This document shows, piece by piece, positions 52,083 through 60,186 of a stretch of DNA of 64,000 nt. A model generated the notes under the pieces. The model worked only from the letters and a program-made list of their open reading frames with translations. It ran no database searches and was not told the origin of the DNA. This stretch comes from Nocardioides panzhihuensis (GTDB taxonomy: Bacteria; Actinomycetota; Actinomycetes; Propionibacteriales; Nocardioidaceae), in NCBI RefSeq assembly GCF_013408335.1, contig NZ_JACBZR010000001.1, forward strand, positions 620,001 through 684,000, written 5' to 3'. A program made the translations under genes and the position numbers. Every line of letters begins with the position of its first letter. Within the stretch, counting starts at the first letter, position 1.

Positions 52083-53132
52083 GTGATCGAAGGCGTGGGC
52101 GGGCGAGTCGTCGCTGACAGGTACGTGCTCGCCGACCGGCTGGGCAGCGGCGGCATGGGCACGGTGTGGAGTGCCTGGGACCAGTTGCTGCAGCGGACGG
52201 TTGCCGTCAAGGAGCTCCATGCCGTCGGCGGTGGGCACGAGCAGCAGGTGTCGACGCGGCGGGTGCTGTCGGAGGCGCGGGCGATCGCCCGGGTGACTCA
52301 TCCGCATGTCATCGACATCTACGACCTGGTGGAGTTCGACGGCGGTCTCTGGATCGTCATGGAGCTGGTCCCCGGTGGCTCGCTGAGCGACCGAGTGGGA
52401 TCGAGAGGTCTCCTGTCGCCGGCGGAGACGGCCCGCGTCGGCCTGGAGATCCTGTCCGCGTTGGAGGCGGTCCACGCCGCGGGCGCGCTGCATCGCGACG
52501 TGAAACCGGCCAACGTTCTTCTGCGCGCGGACGGCAGCAGCGTGCTCACCGACTTCGGTATCGCCGCCCTGTCCGGGCACACCGGTCTCACGGGCACGGG
52601 GAGCGTGATCGGCTCGGCCGAGTACATGGCCCCGGAACGTCTGCGCGATCGCCTGTCGGTCCGGCCAGCGATCTGTTCTCCCTCGGTGTCACGCTGTGTT
52701 TCCTGGCGACCGGTCAGACCCCCCTTCGCCCGCGGGGACCTCGCGGCGACAACGTTCGCCGTCGCTTACGAGCCGCCCTCCGTCCACGTCCCGGGGCCGC
52801 TCGGCGATGTCATCGAGCAGTTGCTGGACAAGGAGCCGGCGAAGCGCCCGCCCGGCGCCCGACTGGCTGAGGCGCTGCGGTCGATCGTCGACGGAGCTCC
52901 CCGGGCGCTGCAGGCGACACTGCGGCAACCGGGGCTACCGGCACAGCCCGGGCACCCCGCGCGCGCGAACCGGCGCCGCACGGCGCTCATGGGGGCGATC
53001 GCCGCCGTGGTGTTCCTAGCCGGAGCGGTCGTGACCGCGTACGTCGTCGGGGACGATCCTGATCCTGGGTCGAAGAACCAGACCGCGCAGACGGCCGCCG
53101 GTGTCTCTGCAGGCTCGCCTGTGGATGGGTGA
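52083..53132 (+). CDS. Ser/Thr protein kinase (PknB-like), frame-damaged
   Basis: As written it is a 349-residue kinase with Gly-loop LADRLGSGGMGTVWSAWD, VAVKEL, ALHRDVKPANVLL, LTDFGIAAL and SAEYMAPERL, then a membrane helix (ALMGAIAAVVFLAGAVVTAYVV, about 300-320) and a short outer tail. From about 52650 to 52724 the frame yields nonsense. The overlapping frame there reads VGPASDLFSLGVTLCFLATGQTP, the expected subdomain IX. A base seems lost near 52650 and gained in the C run at 52719-52724. If real, the protein lacks the subdomain IX Asp and is probably inactive. The start is GTG, 8 nt after TACATT (52069-52074). Confidence 0.7.
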   Translation: MIEGVGGRVVADRYVLADRLGSGGMGTVWSAWDQLLQRTVAVKELHAVGGGHEQQVSTRRVLSEARAIARVTHPHVIDIYDLVEFDGGLWIVMELVPGGSLSDRVGSRGLLSPAETARVGLEILSALEAVHAAGALHRDVKPANVLLRADGSSVLTDFGIAALSGHTGLTGTGSVIGSAEYMAPERLRDRLSVRPAICSPSVSRCVSWRPVRPPFARGDLAATTFAVAYEPPSVHVPGPLGDVIEQLLDKEPAKRPPGARLAEALRSIVDGAPRALQATLRQPGLPAQPGHPARANRRRTALMGAIAAVVFLAGAVVTAYVVGDDPDPGSKNQTAQTAAGVSAGSPVDG

Positions 53133-53287
53133 TGCCGGTTCCGGGGGAGAGGGGGAGGTTCTGGGTCTTCTCCGGCGATCAGTATCTGCTGGTCCACACC
53201 GCGGGCGACCGGTCCGGCAAGGGGCGGCTCCATGAGCCACGCCCACTCACCGACTGGCCGTCATTGAAGTCAGTTCGAACTGACTGA
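53129..53287 (+). pseudogene. Out-of-frame C-terminal remnant of the kinase
   Basis: Directly after the kinase stop, another frame reads MPVPGERGRFWVFSGDQYLL, continues VHTAGDRSGKG and ends PLTDWPSLKSVRTD. The W-x-FSGDQY and L-x-DWPSL spacing resembles a hemopexin-like repeat, plausible as an extracellular sensor. It joins the kinase only if one more base is missing near 53124-53131. No start or RBS of its own is convincing. It overlaps the end of the convergent gene. Confidence 0.5.
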
Positions 53288-54493
53288 TCCGTTGAGCACC
53301 GATCCCGCGCGAACGTGCGGATAAGCCGGGTCGCGATCCTGGAAGCTCAGGATGCTCGGGTTGCGGATCACGCCGTCCTGGATCTCGATCGCCCGGGTGA
53401 CGGTCAGGTCGGTCTCCCAGGCGGCCGGTCCTTCCATGACCGTACGCAGGAACGGCAGCAGAGCCTCGCTGATCTCCCAGGTGGCCGAGTTCCACAGGTA
53501 CGACGGGGTGTGGTCGACCGCGTAGTAGTTGACGCCGTCGCCGACCGTGAACATCGGGTCGTCGAACGTCGTGGGCTTCGCCCACTCGAACCCCATGCCC
53601 TCGTCGCACGAGACGTCGACGATCAGGCTGCCCGGGGCGAACCCCGCCAGATCCTCGGTACGCAGATAGGTCAACGGTGCTGCGACGTCCTGGAGCGTGC
53701 AGTTGACGACGATGTCGTGCGATGCCAGGAACTCGGGGAGCAGCACGTCGCCATCCCTCGTGAGCACCTCGCTGAGGTGGATCTCGCCGTCGCCGGTGTT
53801 GAGCTGGGCGATGTGTGCGCCGTGGATCGGGGAGCCGACCGCCGCGACGCCGCGCTGGGTGAGGACCTGGATGTCGTGGATGCCCTGCGCCGTGAGCGCG
53901 GTCACCGCGCCCCGTGCCGTCGCACCGAAGCCGATGACGACCGCGCTCCGACGAGGCCCGTACATGCCCGTCGATCCGATGAGGCGAAGGGCATGGAGCA
54001 CCGAGCAATAGCCGGCCAGCTCGTTGTTCTTGTGGAACACGTGCAGGCTGAAGTCACCGCGGTGGCTCCAGTGGTTCATCACCTCGAACGCGATGAGCGT
54101 GAGCCGGCGGTCGATCGCCGTCTGCGTCAGCCCGGTGTCCTGCACGCAGTGCGGCCATCCCCACAGCACACGGCCCTCGGGGATCACCTCCACGTCGGCA
54201 GCCTGCGGCTTCGGCAGCAGCAGCACGTCCGCCGCCTCGATCACCGCGGAGCGATCCGCGACCCTGCCGACCCGCGACTCGACGTACCCAGGCTCCAGCT
54301 GGAAGTCAGCGCCGTAGCCACGCTCGACGATCATCCGCGCGCGGATGTCGGGGTCGATCCGATCGAGGTGGTGAGGGTGGATCGGCAGCCGCCGCTCGTT
54401 CTCCATCGAGGAGGCGGCGAGCATCCCGAGGGTGAGCAGCGTGCTGCTCGACGAGCTGGGGACGATGGACAGGGGTGAATCGGTGCCGGACAT
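53270..54493 (-). CDS. N5-(carboxyethyl)ornithine synthase-like dehydrogenase
   Basis: 407 residues of the alanine dehydrogenase/transhydrogenase superfamily. SMENERRLPIHPHHLDRI and GYGADFQLEPGYVESRVGRVADR are N-terminal substrate segments, VLWGWPHCVQDTGLTQTAIDRRLTLIAFEVM follows, and the NAD fold is RRSAVVIGFGATARGAVTALTAQG near 215. This matches the CEOS group, which makes carboxyethyl amino acids from pyruvate. The ATG at 54493 is a compromise; an in-frame GTG at 54598 overlaps the upstream gene's stop (GTGA) and could be used. Confidence 0.75.
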   Translation of the reverse strand: MSGTDSPLSIVPSSSSSTLLTLGMLAASSMENERRLPIHPHHLDRIDPDIRARMIVERGYGADFQLEPGYVESRVGRVADRSAVIEAADVLLLPKPQAADVEVIPEGRVLWGWPHCVQDTGLTQTAIDRRLTLIAFEVMNHWSHRGDFSLHVFHKNNELAGYCSVLHALRLIGSTGMYGPRRSAVVIGFGATARGAVTALTAQGIHDIQVLTQRGVAAVGSPIHGAHIAQLNTGDGEIHLSEVLTRDGDVLLPEFLASHDIVVNCTLQDVAAPLTYLRTEDLAGFAPGSLIVDVSCDEGMGFEWAKPTTFDDPMFTVGDGVNYYAVDHTPSYLWNSATWEISEALLPFLRTVMEGPAAWETDLTVTRAIEIQDGVIRNPSILSFQDRDPAYPHVRAGSVLNGSVSSN

Positions 54494-54594
54494 CCGGACT
54501 CCCGTCATTGGGGAACCAGGGGCAGCTCCTGCCTCGATCGTACGCGCAGGCAGTCCTGCCGACGTGATCGTCAGCACGTGCGAAGGAGCCCCCG

Positions 54595-54972
54595 TCACCC
54601 CTGGGGCAGCAGCGCTTTGGTGAGCTTGTGCATGCTCGTCCGCGCCGAGTCGGTCGCTGTGGGGCCGAGCGCAACCAGCGCAACGATCAGCGCCGCGACC
54701 TCGTCCGGTTCGAGCGAGATGGGGTCCAGCTTCGCCCGCACATCCAGGAGATAGCCGCCTCCCGGGCCTCGCTGAACCCGGATGGGGATCCCGCTCTCAC
54801 GCATCTGGGCGATATCGCGCTCGACGGTCCGAGCGGTCACCTCGAGAGCATGAGCCAGTGCGAGTGCCGACTTCGGTACGCCGCGCTGCCATCGCAGCTG
54901 CTCGATGAGGGCGTGCTGCCGCTCGATCCGACGCAGAGTCAGATGCGGATCGGCCGATCTGGAGAACGCCAC
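54595..54972 (-). CDS. YafY/WYL-type HTH regulator, short form
   Basis: 125 residues. The HTH_11 domain is RRIERQHALIEQLRWQRGVPKSALALAHALEVTARTVERDIAQMRESGIPI, followed by RVQRGPGGGYLLDVRAKLDPISLEPDEVAALIVALVAL. It ends before a WYL effector domain, which full-length relatives carry. The GTG follows TAGGGT by 6 nt. Its promoter shares a perfect dyad with the divergent hydrolase gene, the likely target. Its stop overlaps a possible start of the CEOS-like gene. Confidence 0.83.
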   Translation of the reverse strand: MAFSRSADPHLTLRRIERQHALIEQLRWQRGVPKSALALAHALEVTARTVERDIAQMRESGIPIRVQRGPGGGYLLDVRAKLDPISLEPDEVAALIVALVALGPTATDSARTSMHKLTKALLPQG

Positions 54973-54978
54973 AACGCG

Positions 54979-55021
54979 ACCCTAATGCCGACATCCGCCT
55001 GTCGGCCTCTAGCCGTAGTTT
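54979..55021. promoter_or_regulatory. Divergent promoters around a perfect operator dyad
   Basis: GCCGACA (54987-54993) and TGTCGGC (55000-55006), 6 nt apart, lie between the regulator's -10 (TAGGGT, minus, 54979-54984) and the hydrolase's -10 (TAGTTT, 55016-55021). One bound protein could control both genes. Confidence 0.7.
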
Positions 55022-55028
55022 GAAACGT

Positions 55029-55742
55029 ATGACACTTCCTCTTCTTTTCCTGTCCGGTGCCGGGCTTCCCGCTTGGGTCTGGGACGAGGTTCGCTCCGGG
55101 ATCGCGGCCCCGTCGGCGGTTGCTCCTCGCCCTGTGCCAGGTTCAGGCACCGTCGCTGAGTACGCGCGAGCGGCTCTCGACGCCGCCCCGGAGGGACCCT
55201 TCGGTGTCGTCGCGCACTCTGCTGGAGGCGTGGTCGCCACCGAGCTGGCACGCCTCGCCGCGGGTCGAGTGGCCGCAGTGCTCGGAGTCGCCGCGGTGAT
55301 CCCCGCTTCCGGCGCCTCTTTCGCCTCTTCGCTGCCGTTCCCCAACAAGATCCTGCTCCCGCTGATCCTCCGCGTCGCGGGCACCCGACCACCCGAGTCA
55401 GTTATCCGCAAAGGCCTCGCCGCGGGGCTCGACGAAGAGACCGTGCAGCGGCTGATCGCCGACCTCGAACCCGAACCGCTGAAGTACTTCACCACCCGCA
55501 CGACGGGGCACGAGGCAATGCATGCCGTGCCGCTCAAGGAGTACGTCGTCACCACGGATGATGCCGAGCTGACCGCCACCATGCAGCGAGGCTACGCAGG
55601 GCAGCTCGGCGCACGCGGCGTGACCGAGATCGCCAGCGCGCACCTGCCCATGATCACCAACTCAGCCGAGGTGATCGCCGCCGCGCAGGACCTCGCCGAG
55701 AGCCAGCCAGCAGTTTCAACCGAGCTGGGAGGCGACCGATGA
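55029..55742 (+). CDS. Alpha/beta hydrolase, small lipase/esterase type
   Basis: 237 residues. LLFLSGAGLPAWVWDEVRSGI forms the oxyanion region, VVAHSAGGVVATELARLAAG holds the nucleophile Ser (about 66), and SAHLPMITNSAEVI supplies the catalytic His. The acid is probably Asp in VVTTDDAELT. It resembles small MenH-like hydrolases. The ATG at 55029 follows TAGTTT by 7 nt. It is probably regulated by the divergent YafY-type protein. Confidence 0.83.
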   Translation: MTLPLLFLSGAGLPAWVWDEVRSGIAAPSAVAPRPVPGSGTVAEYARAALDAAPEGPFGVVAHSAGGVVATELARLAAGRVAAVLGVAAVIPASGASFASSLPFPNKILLPLILRVAGTRPPESVIRKGLAAGLDEETVQRLIADLEPEPLKYFTTRTTGHEAMHAVPLKEYVVTTDDAELTATMQRGYAGQLGARGVTEIASAHLPMITNSAEVIAAAQDLAESQPAVSTELGGDR

Positions 55743-56332
55743 GCGTCTGGGCAGAATCCGTCAAGAGCGGCTGGGCGAACCTGGTGGGCCCGGAGGCCAC
55801 TCGTACGAACACCACGATCGCCCTCGGGTCCGCAGTCGTCGGAATGGTCGGGGCAGCGATGTGGGCGAGGCGCAGCGGGGCGGGCGCCGGGTCGACGACG
55901 ATCATGGCCGGGTTGGCCTTGGACCTGATTGGTGGCGCGTACGTGAACAACACACGAGCGTCCGTCCGGTGGTACGAGCGTGCCGGCCAGGACGATGCCG
56001 ACCACCTCAGGTTCGCAGCGCTGCACGGACATCCTGTCGTGGTCGCCTGGGCTGATCACCGCGTGGGTGCCCGCGACAACGGCGCCTCCTGGGCCCTGGC
56101 CCAGTACGGCTACATGATGCTGTCGACCGCCGTCATCCGACGTTCTCCGACCCATCGGCGCAGCCTGGGGCTGGCTCTGACCGCCGGCGGTCTCGTCCTC
56201 GACCGCGCGCTGGGAAGCTCGACGGTCGCGCCATGGTTCGCCTGGTCCTACTACCCCAAGCTGCTGATGGGGCACGCTGCGGGATCGCTCTGGCCCGAGA
56301 CGGATATCGGCGTCCGGTCATCCTCTCGGTGA
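55739..56332 (+). CDS. Hypothetical membrane protein downstream of the hydrolase
   Basis: 197 residues with weak helices such as TTIALGSAVVGMVGAAMWARR and STTIMAGLALDLIGGAYV, then WALAQYGYMMLSTAVI and SLGLALTAGGLVL. I do not recognise the family. The ATG overlaps the hydrolase stop (ATGA), so the two form an operon. Confidence 0.6.
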   Translation: MSVWAESVKSGWANLVGPEATRTNTTIALGSAVVGMVGAAMWARRSGAGAGSTTIMAGLALDLIGGAYVNNTRASVRWYERAGQDDADHLRFAALHGHPVVVAWADHRVGARDNGASWALAQYGYMMLSTAVIRRSPTHRRSLGLALTAGGLVLDRALGSSTVAPWFAWSYYPKLLMGHAAGSLWPETDIGVRSSSR

Positions 56333-56426
56333 GGCGTCGATCAGTCCTTGGAGGGCGTCGCGCGTCCGAGGGTGAGCAGGCCCGGCCGACGGCTAGGTCC
56401 AGCCGTCGGCCGGGTCCGGTCGTGTG

Positions 56427-56780
56427 TCAGGCGGGCACCTTGTCGAGGAAGCCGCGTACGTCCCGGATGCGCTGGTCGTCGTCGAGGACGACCACGTCGA
56501 AGCCGATGATGATCGGCTCCTCGCCGGCCGGTCCGAGACCCCACTGGAAGCGGGCCTGCTGGTGGTGGGTGTCGACGTCTCCGACCGCGGTGAACACAAA
56601 GCCGGGGAACTGTGCGCGTACGGCCTGGATGGTCGCGGCGACCGCCTCGCGTCCCTGGACCTCGGCGAGCGGATCGACATAGACACAGTCGTCGGCCCAG
56701 TGAGTGGCCAGCAGGTCGGTGAGTGCCGACTCGTCGGTCGCGTTCCAGGTGTCGAGGTAGCGCGTCACGATGTCGTTCAT
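56427..56780 (-). CDS. NTF2-like (SnoaL) family protein
   Basis: 117 residues of the cone-shaped NTF2 fold: IVTRYLDTWNATDESALTDLLATHWADDCVYVDPLAEVQGREAVAATI, then RFQWGLGPAGEEPIIIGFDVVVLDDDQRIRDVRGFLDKVPA. A GAAGGAAG Shine-Dalgarno precedes the ATG at 56780. Members may be isomerases or ligand-binding proteins. It is divergent from an XRE regulator, its likely controller. Confidence 0.85.
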   Translation of the reverse strand: MNDIVTRYLDTWNATDESALTDLLATHWADDCVYVDPLAEVQGREAVAATIQAVRAQFPGFVFTAVGDVDTHHQQARFQWGLGPAGEEPIIIGFDVVVLDDDQRIRDVRGFLDKVPA

Positions 56781-56883
56781 GGTGTCTTCCTTCTCTCGAT
56801 GGGCTTGTGGAAGAAGGTTCGCTGTCGGGCCGGGCATCGGTCGATAACCTCCGAGGTCATGGCCCTCGCGATCCCGGGTTGGC

Positions 56884-56889
56884 TAGCCT
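56884..56889 (+). promoter_or_regulatory. -10 box (TAGCCT) of the XRE regulator gene
   Basis: TAGCCT ends 6 nt before the GTG at 56896 in the divergent gap with the NTF2-like gene. Confidence 0.5.
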
Positions 56890-56895
56890 CGGGCC

Positions 56896-57690
56896 GTGAC
56901 CTCGACTCTGACCTCACCGCCATCGTCGGTCGGCGGTGAGCTCCGCCGCTGGCGCGAGCTGCGCTCCCTGAGCCAGCTCGCCCTCGCCACTCAGGCAGAG
57001 GTGAGCACCCGGCACCTGAGCTACGTGGAGAACGGCCGCTCCCGGCCGACACCGGAGATGATCGTCCGGCTGGCCGAGGTGATGCGGGTGCCCATGGCCG
57101 AGCAGAACCGACTCCTGCTCGCCGGCGGCTTCGCGCCTCGTTATCCGCAGCGCGCCACCGACGACGCCACGCTCGCACCGGTGATGGCCGGTCTCCGCAG
57201 CCTGCTGGACGCCCACGCGCCGTACCCGGCCCTGCTCCTCGACGACCACTGGGACATCGTCGATGCCAACGAGCCCGTCGACGCGCTGCTCGCCGGCTGC
57301 GACCCGATGCTGCTCGAGCCGCCGCTCAACGTGATCCGCCTCTGTCTGCATCCGCGAGGGCTCGCCGGGGCCATCCGCAACCTGCCGGTCTGGCGAGCAC
57401 ACCTGCTCCACCAGCTCGGTCGGCGCATCACGCACACCGGCGGCGAGCCTGCCCTGGTCGCTCTCCGAGACGAGGTCACCGCCTACTCCTCCGGTGGAGA
57501 GCCGTCCGCCCGACCGTTGGCCGACCCGGTCGTCCCGCTGGAGATCGAGATTGGTGGCCATCTGCTGCGCTTCTTCAGCGTCGCCAGCCAGATCGAGAGC
57601 GCCGCCGACGTGACGCTCAACGGGCTCCATCTGGAGACCTTCGTTCCCGCCGACGACCGTACGCGGCAGGTGCTCCGCCCTTCGCGGTGA
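56896..57690 (+). CDS. XRE regulator with MmyB-like ligand-binding domain
   Basis: 264 residues. The helix-turn-helix is GELRRWRELRSLSQLALATQAEVSTRHLSYVENGRSRPTPEMIVRLAEVM (about 13-62). The PAS-like MltR/MmyB domain (about 90-250) includes APYPALLLDDHWDIVDANEPVDALLAG and LNVIRLCLHPRGLAGAIRNLPVWRAHLLHQL. Such proteins often repress an adjacent dehydrogenase or small-protein gene; here the divergent NTF2-like gene is the candidate. The ligand is unknown. Confidence 0.88.
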   Translation: MTSTLTSPPSSVGGELRRWRELRSLSQLALATQAEVSTRHLSYVENGRSRPTPEMIVRLAEVMRVPMAEQNRLLLAGGFAPRYPQRATDDATLAPVMAGLRSLLDAHAPYPALLLDDHWDIVDANEPVDALLAGCDPMLLEPPLNVIRLCLHPRGLAGAIRNLPVWRAHLLHQLGRRITHTGGEPALVALRDEVTAYSSGGEPSARPLADPVVPLEIEIGGHLLRFFSVASQIESAADVTLNGLHLETFVPADDRTRQVLRPSR

Positions 57691-57835
57691 TCGCGGAGTC
57701 ACCCAAACCGGGTGAAGAAACCACGGCGATCTGTGCAAAGAGTGGACGTGGCCGACCACGCCGGACGGAGTCGAGTCCTGTCGATCTCGTCTGACGGTCG
57801 GTGTACTGCCCGGATCGTGGAGAAGAGGACGAGTC

Positions 57836-60160
57836 GTGCCCGACAAGGAATTCAACGGCGTCATCAACCTGGACGTACGGGACTCGGTCCCGGACTGGTC
57901 TCCGTACGTGCCGCCCGCGGCTAAGGAGGGCGCGCCCAACGTACTCGTCGTCCTCTACGACGACACCGGCATGGCCACCTGGTCGCCATACGGCGGTCGG
58001 GTCAACATGCCGACGCTGGATCGCCTGGCCGACAACGGACTGACCTACACCCAGTGGCACACCACCGCGCTGTGCTCGCCGACCCGGTCCTGCCTGCTGA
58101 CCGGCCGCAACCACACCCGGAACGGGATCGCCTCGCTGATGGAGTCCACCAACGGGTTCCCGGGCAACTCCGGCCGGATCCCGGAGGACTGCGCGACCGT
58201 CGGCCACATCCTGCAGGACAACGGGTACAGCACGTTCTGGCTGGGCAAGGACCACAACGTCCCCGAGCAGGACAATGCCGCTGGTGGCAGTCGCAAGCAG
58301 TGGCCGCTGCAGCTGGGATTCGACCGGTTCTACGGGTTCCTCGGGGGCGAGACCAACCAGTGGTATCCCGACCTCGCCGAGGACAACCACTTCATCGAGC
58401 AGCCCTACACCCCGGAGGAGGGCTACCACCTCTCCAAGGACCTCGCCGACCGCGCGATCAAGATGCTTCGCGATCAGCAGGCCTCGAACCCGTCGAAGCC
58501 CTGGTACATGTGGTTCTGCCCGGGTGCCAACCACGCTCCGCACCACGCTCCGCAGGAGTACATCGACAAGTACAAGGGCCTCTTCGACGACGGCTACGAC
58601 GCCTACCGTGAGTGGGTGCTCGCCCGGATGGTGGAGAAGGGCATCCTGCCCGAAGGCACCGAGCTTACCCCCTTCAACCCGATGCCCGAGGAGGACGCCA
58701 ACCCGGCCGACTACGTCAAGCCGTGGGACGAGCTCAGCGACGACGAGAAGCGGCTCTTCGCCCGGATGGCGGAGGTCTTCGCCGGCTTCAGCGAGTACAC
58801 CGACGCCCAGGTCGGTCGGATCATCGACTACCTGGAGGAGACCGGTCAGCTGGACAACACCGTCGTCTTCTACTGCGCCGACAACGGCGCGTCGGGGGAG
58901 GGGTCGACGCACGGGTCGGTGAGCGAGAACAAGTTCTTCAACAACTATCCCGACGACCTCGCCGAGAACCTGGCCCGGCTCGACGACCTCGGTGGGCCCG
59001 AGTCGTACAACCACTACCCGACCGGCTGCACGGCCGCGTTCAGCACGCCGTTCCAGATGTTCAAGCGGTACAGCCAGTACTCCGGCGGCACCTGCGACCC
59101 GTTGGTCATCCACTGGCCGAAGGGGATCGAGGCCAAGGGCGAGATCCGGCACCAGTACCACCACGTCACCGACATCGTGCCGACCATCCTGGAGCTCGCC
59201 GGACTGGAGATGCCGGAGGTGTACCGCGGGGTCGAGCAGGCGCCGTTGGCGGGCGTGTCGATGAAGTACAGCTTCGATGCCGCGGACGCGCCGACCCAGA
59301 AGAAGCGCCAGTTCTACAGCATGAGCGGCACCCGCGGGCTGTGGCAGGACGGCTGGAAGGTGGCGGCCACCCACCCGCCGATCACCGGCAAGGGCCACTT
59401 CGACGAGGACGAGTGGGAGCTCTACCACGTCGACGAGGACCGAGCGGAGTCGAAGAACCTCGCCGACCAGCACCCCGAGAAGGTCCAGGAGCTGGTCGCC
59501 GCCTGGTTCGAGGAGGCCGAGATCAACAACGCGCTGCCGCTGGACGACCGCACCGCGATGGAGCAGCTCACCCTCGACCGTCCGACGTCCGAGCCGACGC
59601 GCAGCCGCTACATCTACTACCCGGGCACCTCGGCGGTCCCGGAGGGCGTCGCGGTCAGCGTGCGAGGTCGCTCGTACAAGATCATCGCGGACGTCGACCT
59701 CAGCGAGGGCGCCGAAGGCGTGATCTTCGCGCACGGCTCCCGGTTCGGAGGGCACGCTCTGTTCATCAAGGACGACAAGCTGCACTACGTCTACAACTTC
59801 CTCGGCATCCCGCCGGAGCAGACCTTCGTCTCCGAGCCGCTGACCCCGGGACCGCACGCGCTGGGGATGGAGTTCATCCGCGAAGGCGCCGGGCCGTACA
59901 AGGAGTCGGTCGGCACCACCAACCTCTACGTCGACGACCAGATCGTGGCCAGCGGGGAGATGCGAGCCCAGGTCGGCAAGTTCACCCTGTGCGGCGACGG
60001 CCTCTGCGGCGGCTACGACAGCGCCGACGCGGTCAGCCGCAGCTACCGGGCGCCGTTCGCGTTCACCGGGGGGAAGATCCTCGGCGTCGCCGTCGACGTC
60101 AGTGGTGAGAGCTACCTCGACCTCGAGACCGAGGCTCTAGCGGCCTTGGCTCGCGACTGA
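57836..60160 (+). CDS. Arylsulfatase
   Basis: 774 residues without a signal peptide, so cytosolic or exported by an unknown route. The metal DD of VLVVLYDDTGMATW is at 42-43. The formylglycine motif is CSPTR, with Cys about 80, then SCLLTGRN. PWYMWFCPGANHAPHHAP and YCADNGASGEG hold the other metal-binding residues. The C-terminal domain (about 550-774) includes HDGSRFGGHALF-like beta strands and GSYDSADAVS repeats. The gene is followed 26 nt later by the FGE that would convert its Cys. A GTG start with AGAAGAGGA upstream. Confidence 0.93.
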   Translation: MPDKEFNGVINLDVRDSVPDWSPYVPPAAKEGAPNVLVVLYDDTGMATWSPYGGRVNMPTLDRLADNGLTYTQWHTTALCSPTRSCLLTGRNHTRNGIASLMESTNGFPGNSGRIPEDCATVGHILQDNGYSTFWLGKDHNVPEQDNAAGGSRKQWPLQLGFDRFYGFLGGETNQWYPDLAEDNHFIEQPYTPEEGYHLSKDLADRAIKMLRDQQASNPSKPWYMWFCPGANHAPHHAPQEYIDKYKGLFDDGYDAYREWVLARMVEKGILPEGTELTPFNPMPEEDANPADYVKPWDELSDDEKRLFARMAEVFAGFSEYTDAQVGRIIDYLEETGQLDNTVVFYCADNGASGEGSTHGSVSENKFFNNYPDDLAENLARLDDLGGPESYNHYPTGCTAAFSTPFQMFKRYSQYSGGTCDPLVIHWPKGIEAKGEIRHQYHHVTDIVPTILELAGLEMPEVYRGVEQAPLAGVSMKYSFDAADAPTQKKRQFYSMSGTRGLWQDGWKVAATHPPITGKGHFDEDEWELYHVDEDRAESKNLADQHPEKVQELVAAWFEEAEINNALPLDDRTAMEQLTLDRPTSEPTRSRYIYYPGTSAVPEGVAVSVRGRSYKIIADVDLSEGAEGVIFAHGSRFGGHALFIKDDKLHYVYNFLGIPPEQTFVSEPLTPGPHALGMEFIREGAGPYKESVGTTNLYVDDQIVASGEMRAQVGKFTLCGDGLCGGYDSADAVSRSYRAPFAFTGGKILGVAVDVSGESYLDLETEALAALARD

Positions 60161-60172
60161 GCGGGGGACGCG

Positions 60173-60178
60173 TAGAGT
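60173..60178 (+). promoter_or_regulatory. -10 box (TAGAGT) of the FGE gene
   Basis: TAGAGT ends 8 nt before the GTG at 60187, so the FGE gene may have its own promoter as well as read-through from the sulfatase. Confidence 0.5.
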
Positions 60179-60186
60179 CGGGGCCC

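Noticed and set aside
52650..52724. Programmed frameshifting in the kinase gene
   Set aside because: Two shifts in opposite directions within 75 bp, with no slippery heptamer plus structure at the first site, fit mutation or sequencing error better.
57617..59857. Minus-strand frame of 746 codons opposite the arylsulfatase
   Set aside because: The arylsulfatase has every catalytic motif; the opposing frame is Val/Leu/Arg/Gly-rich with no domain.
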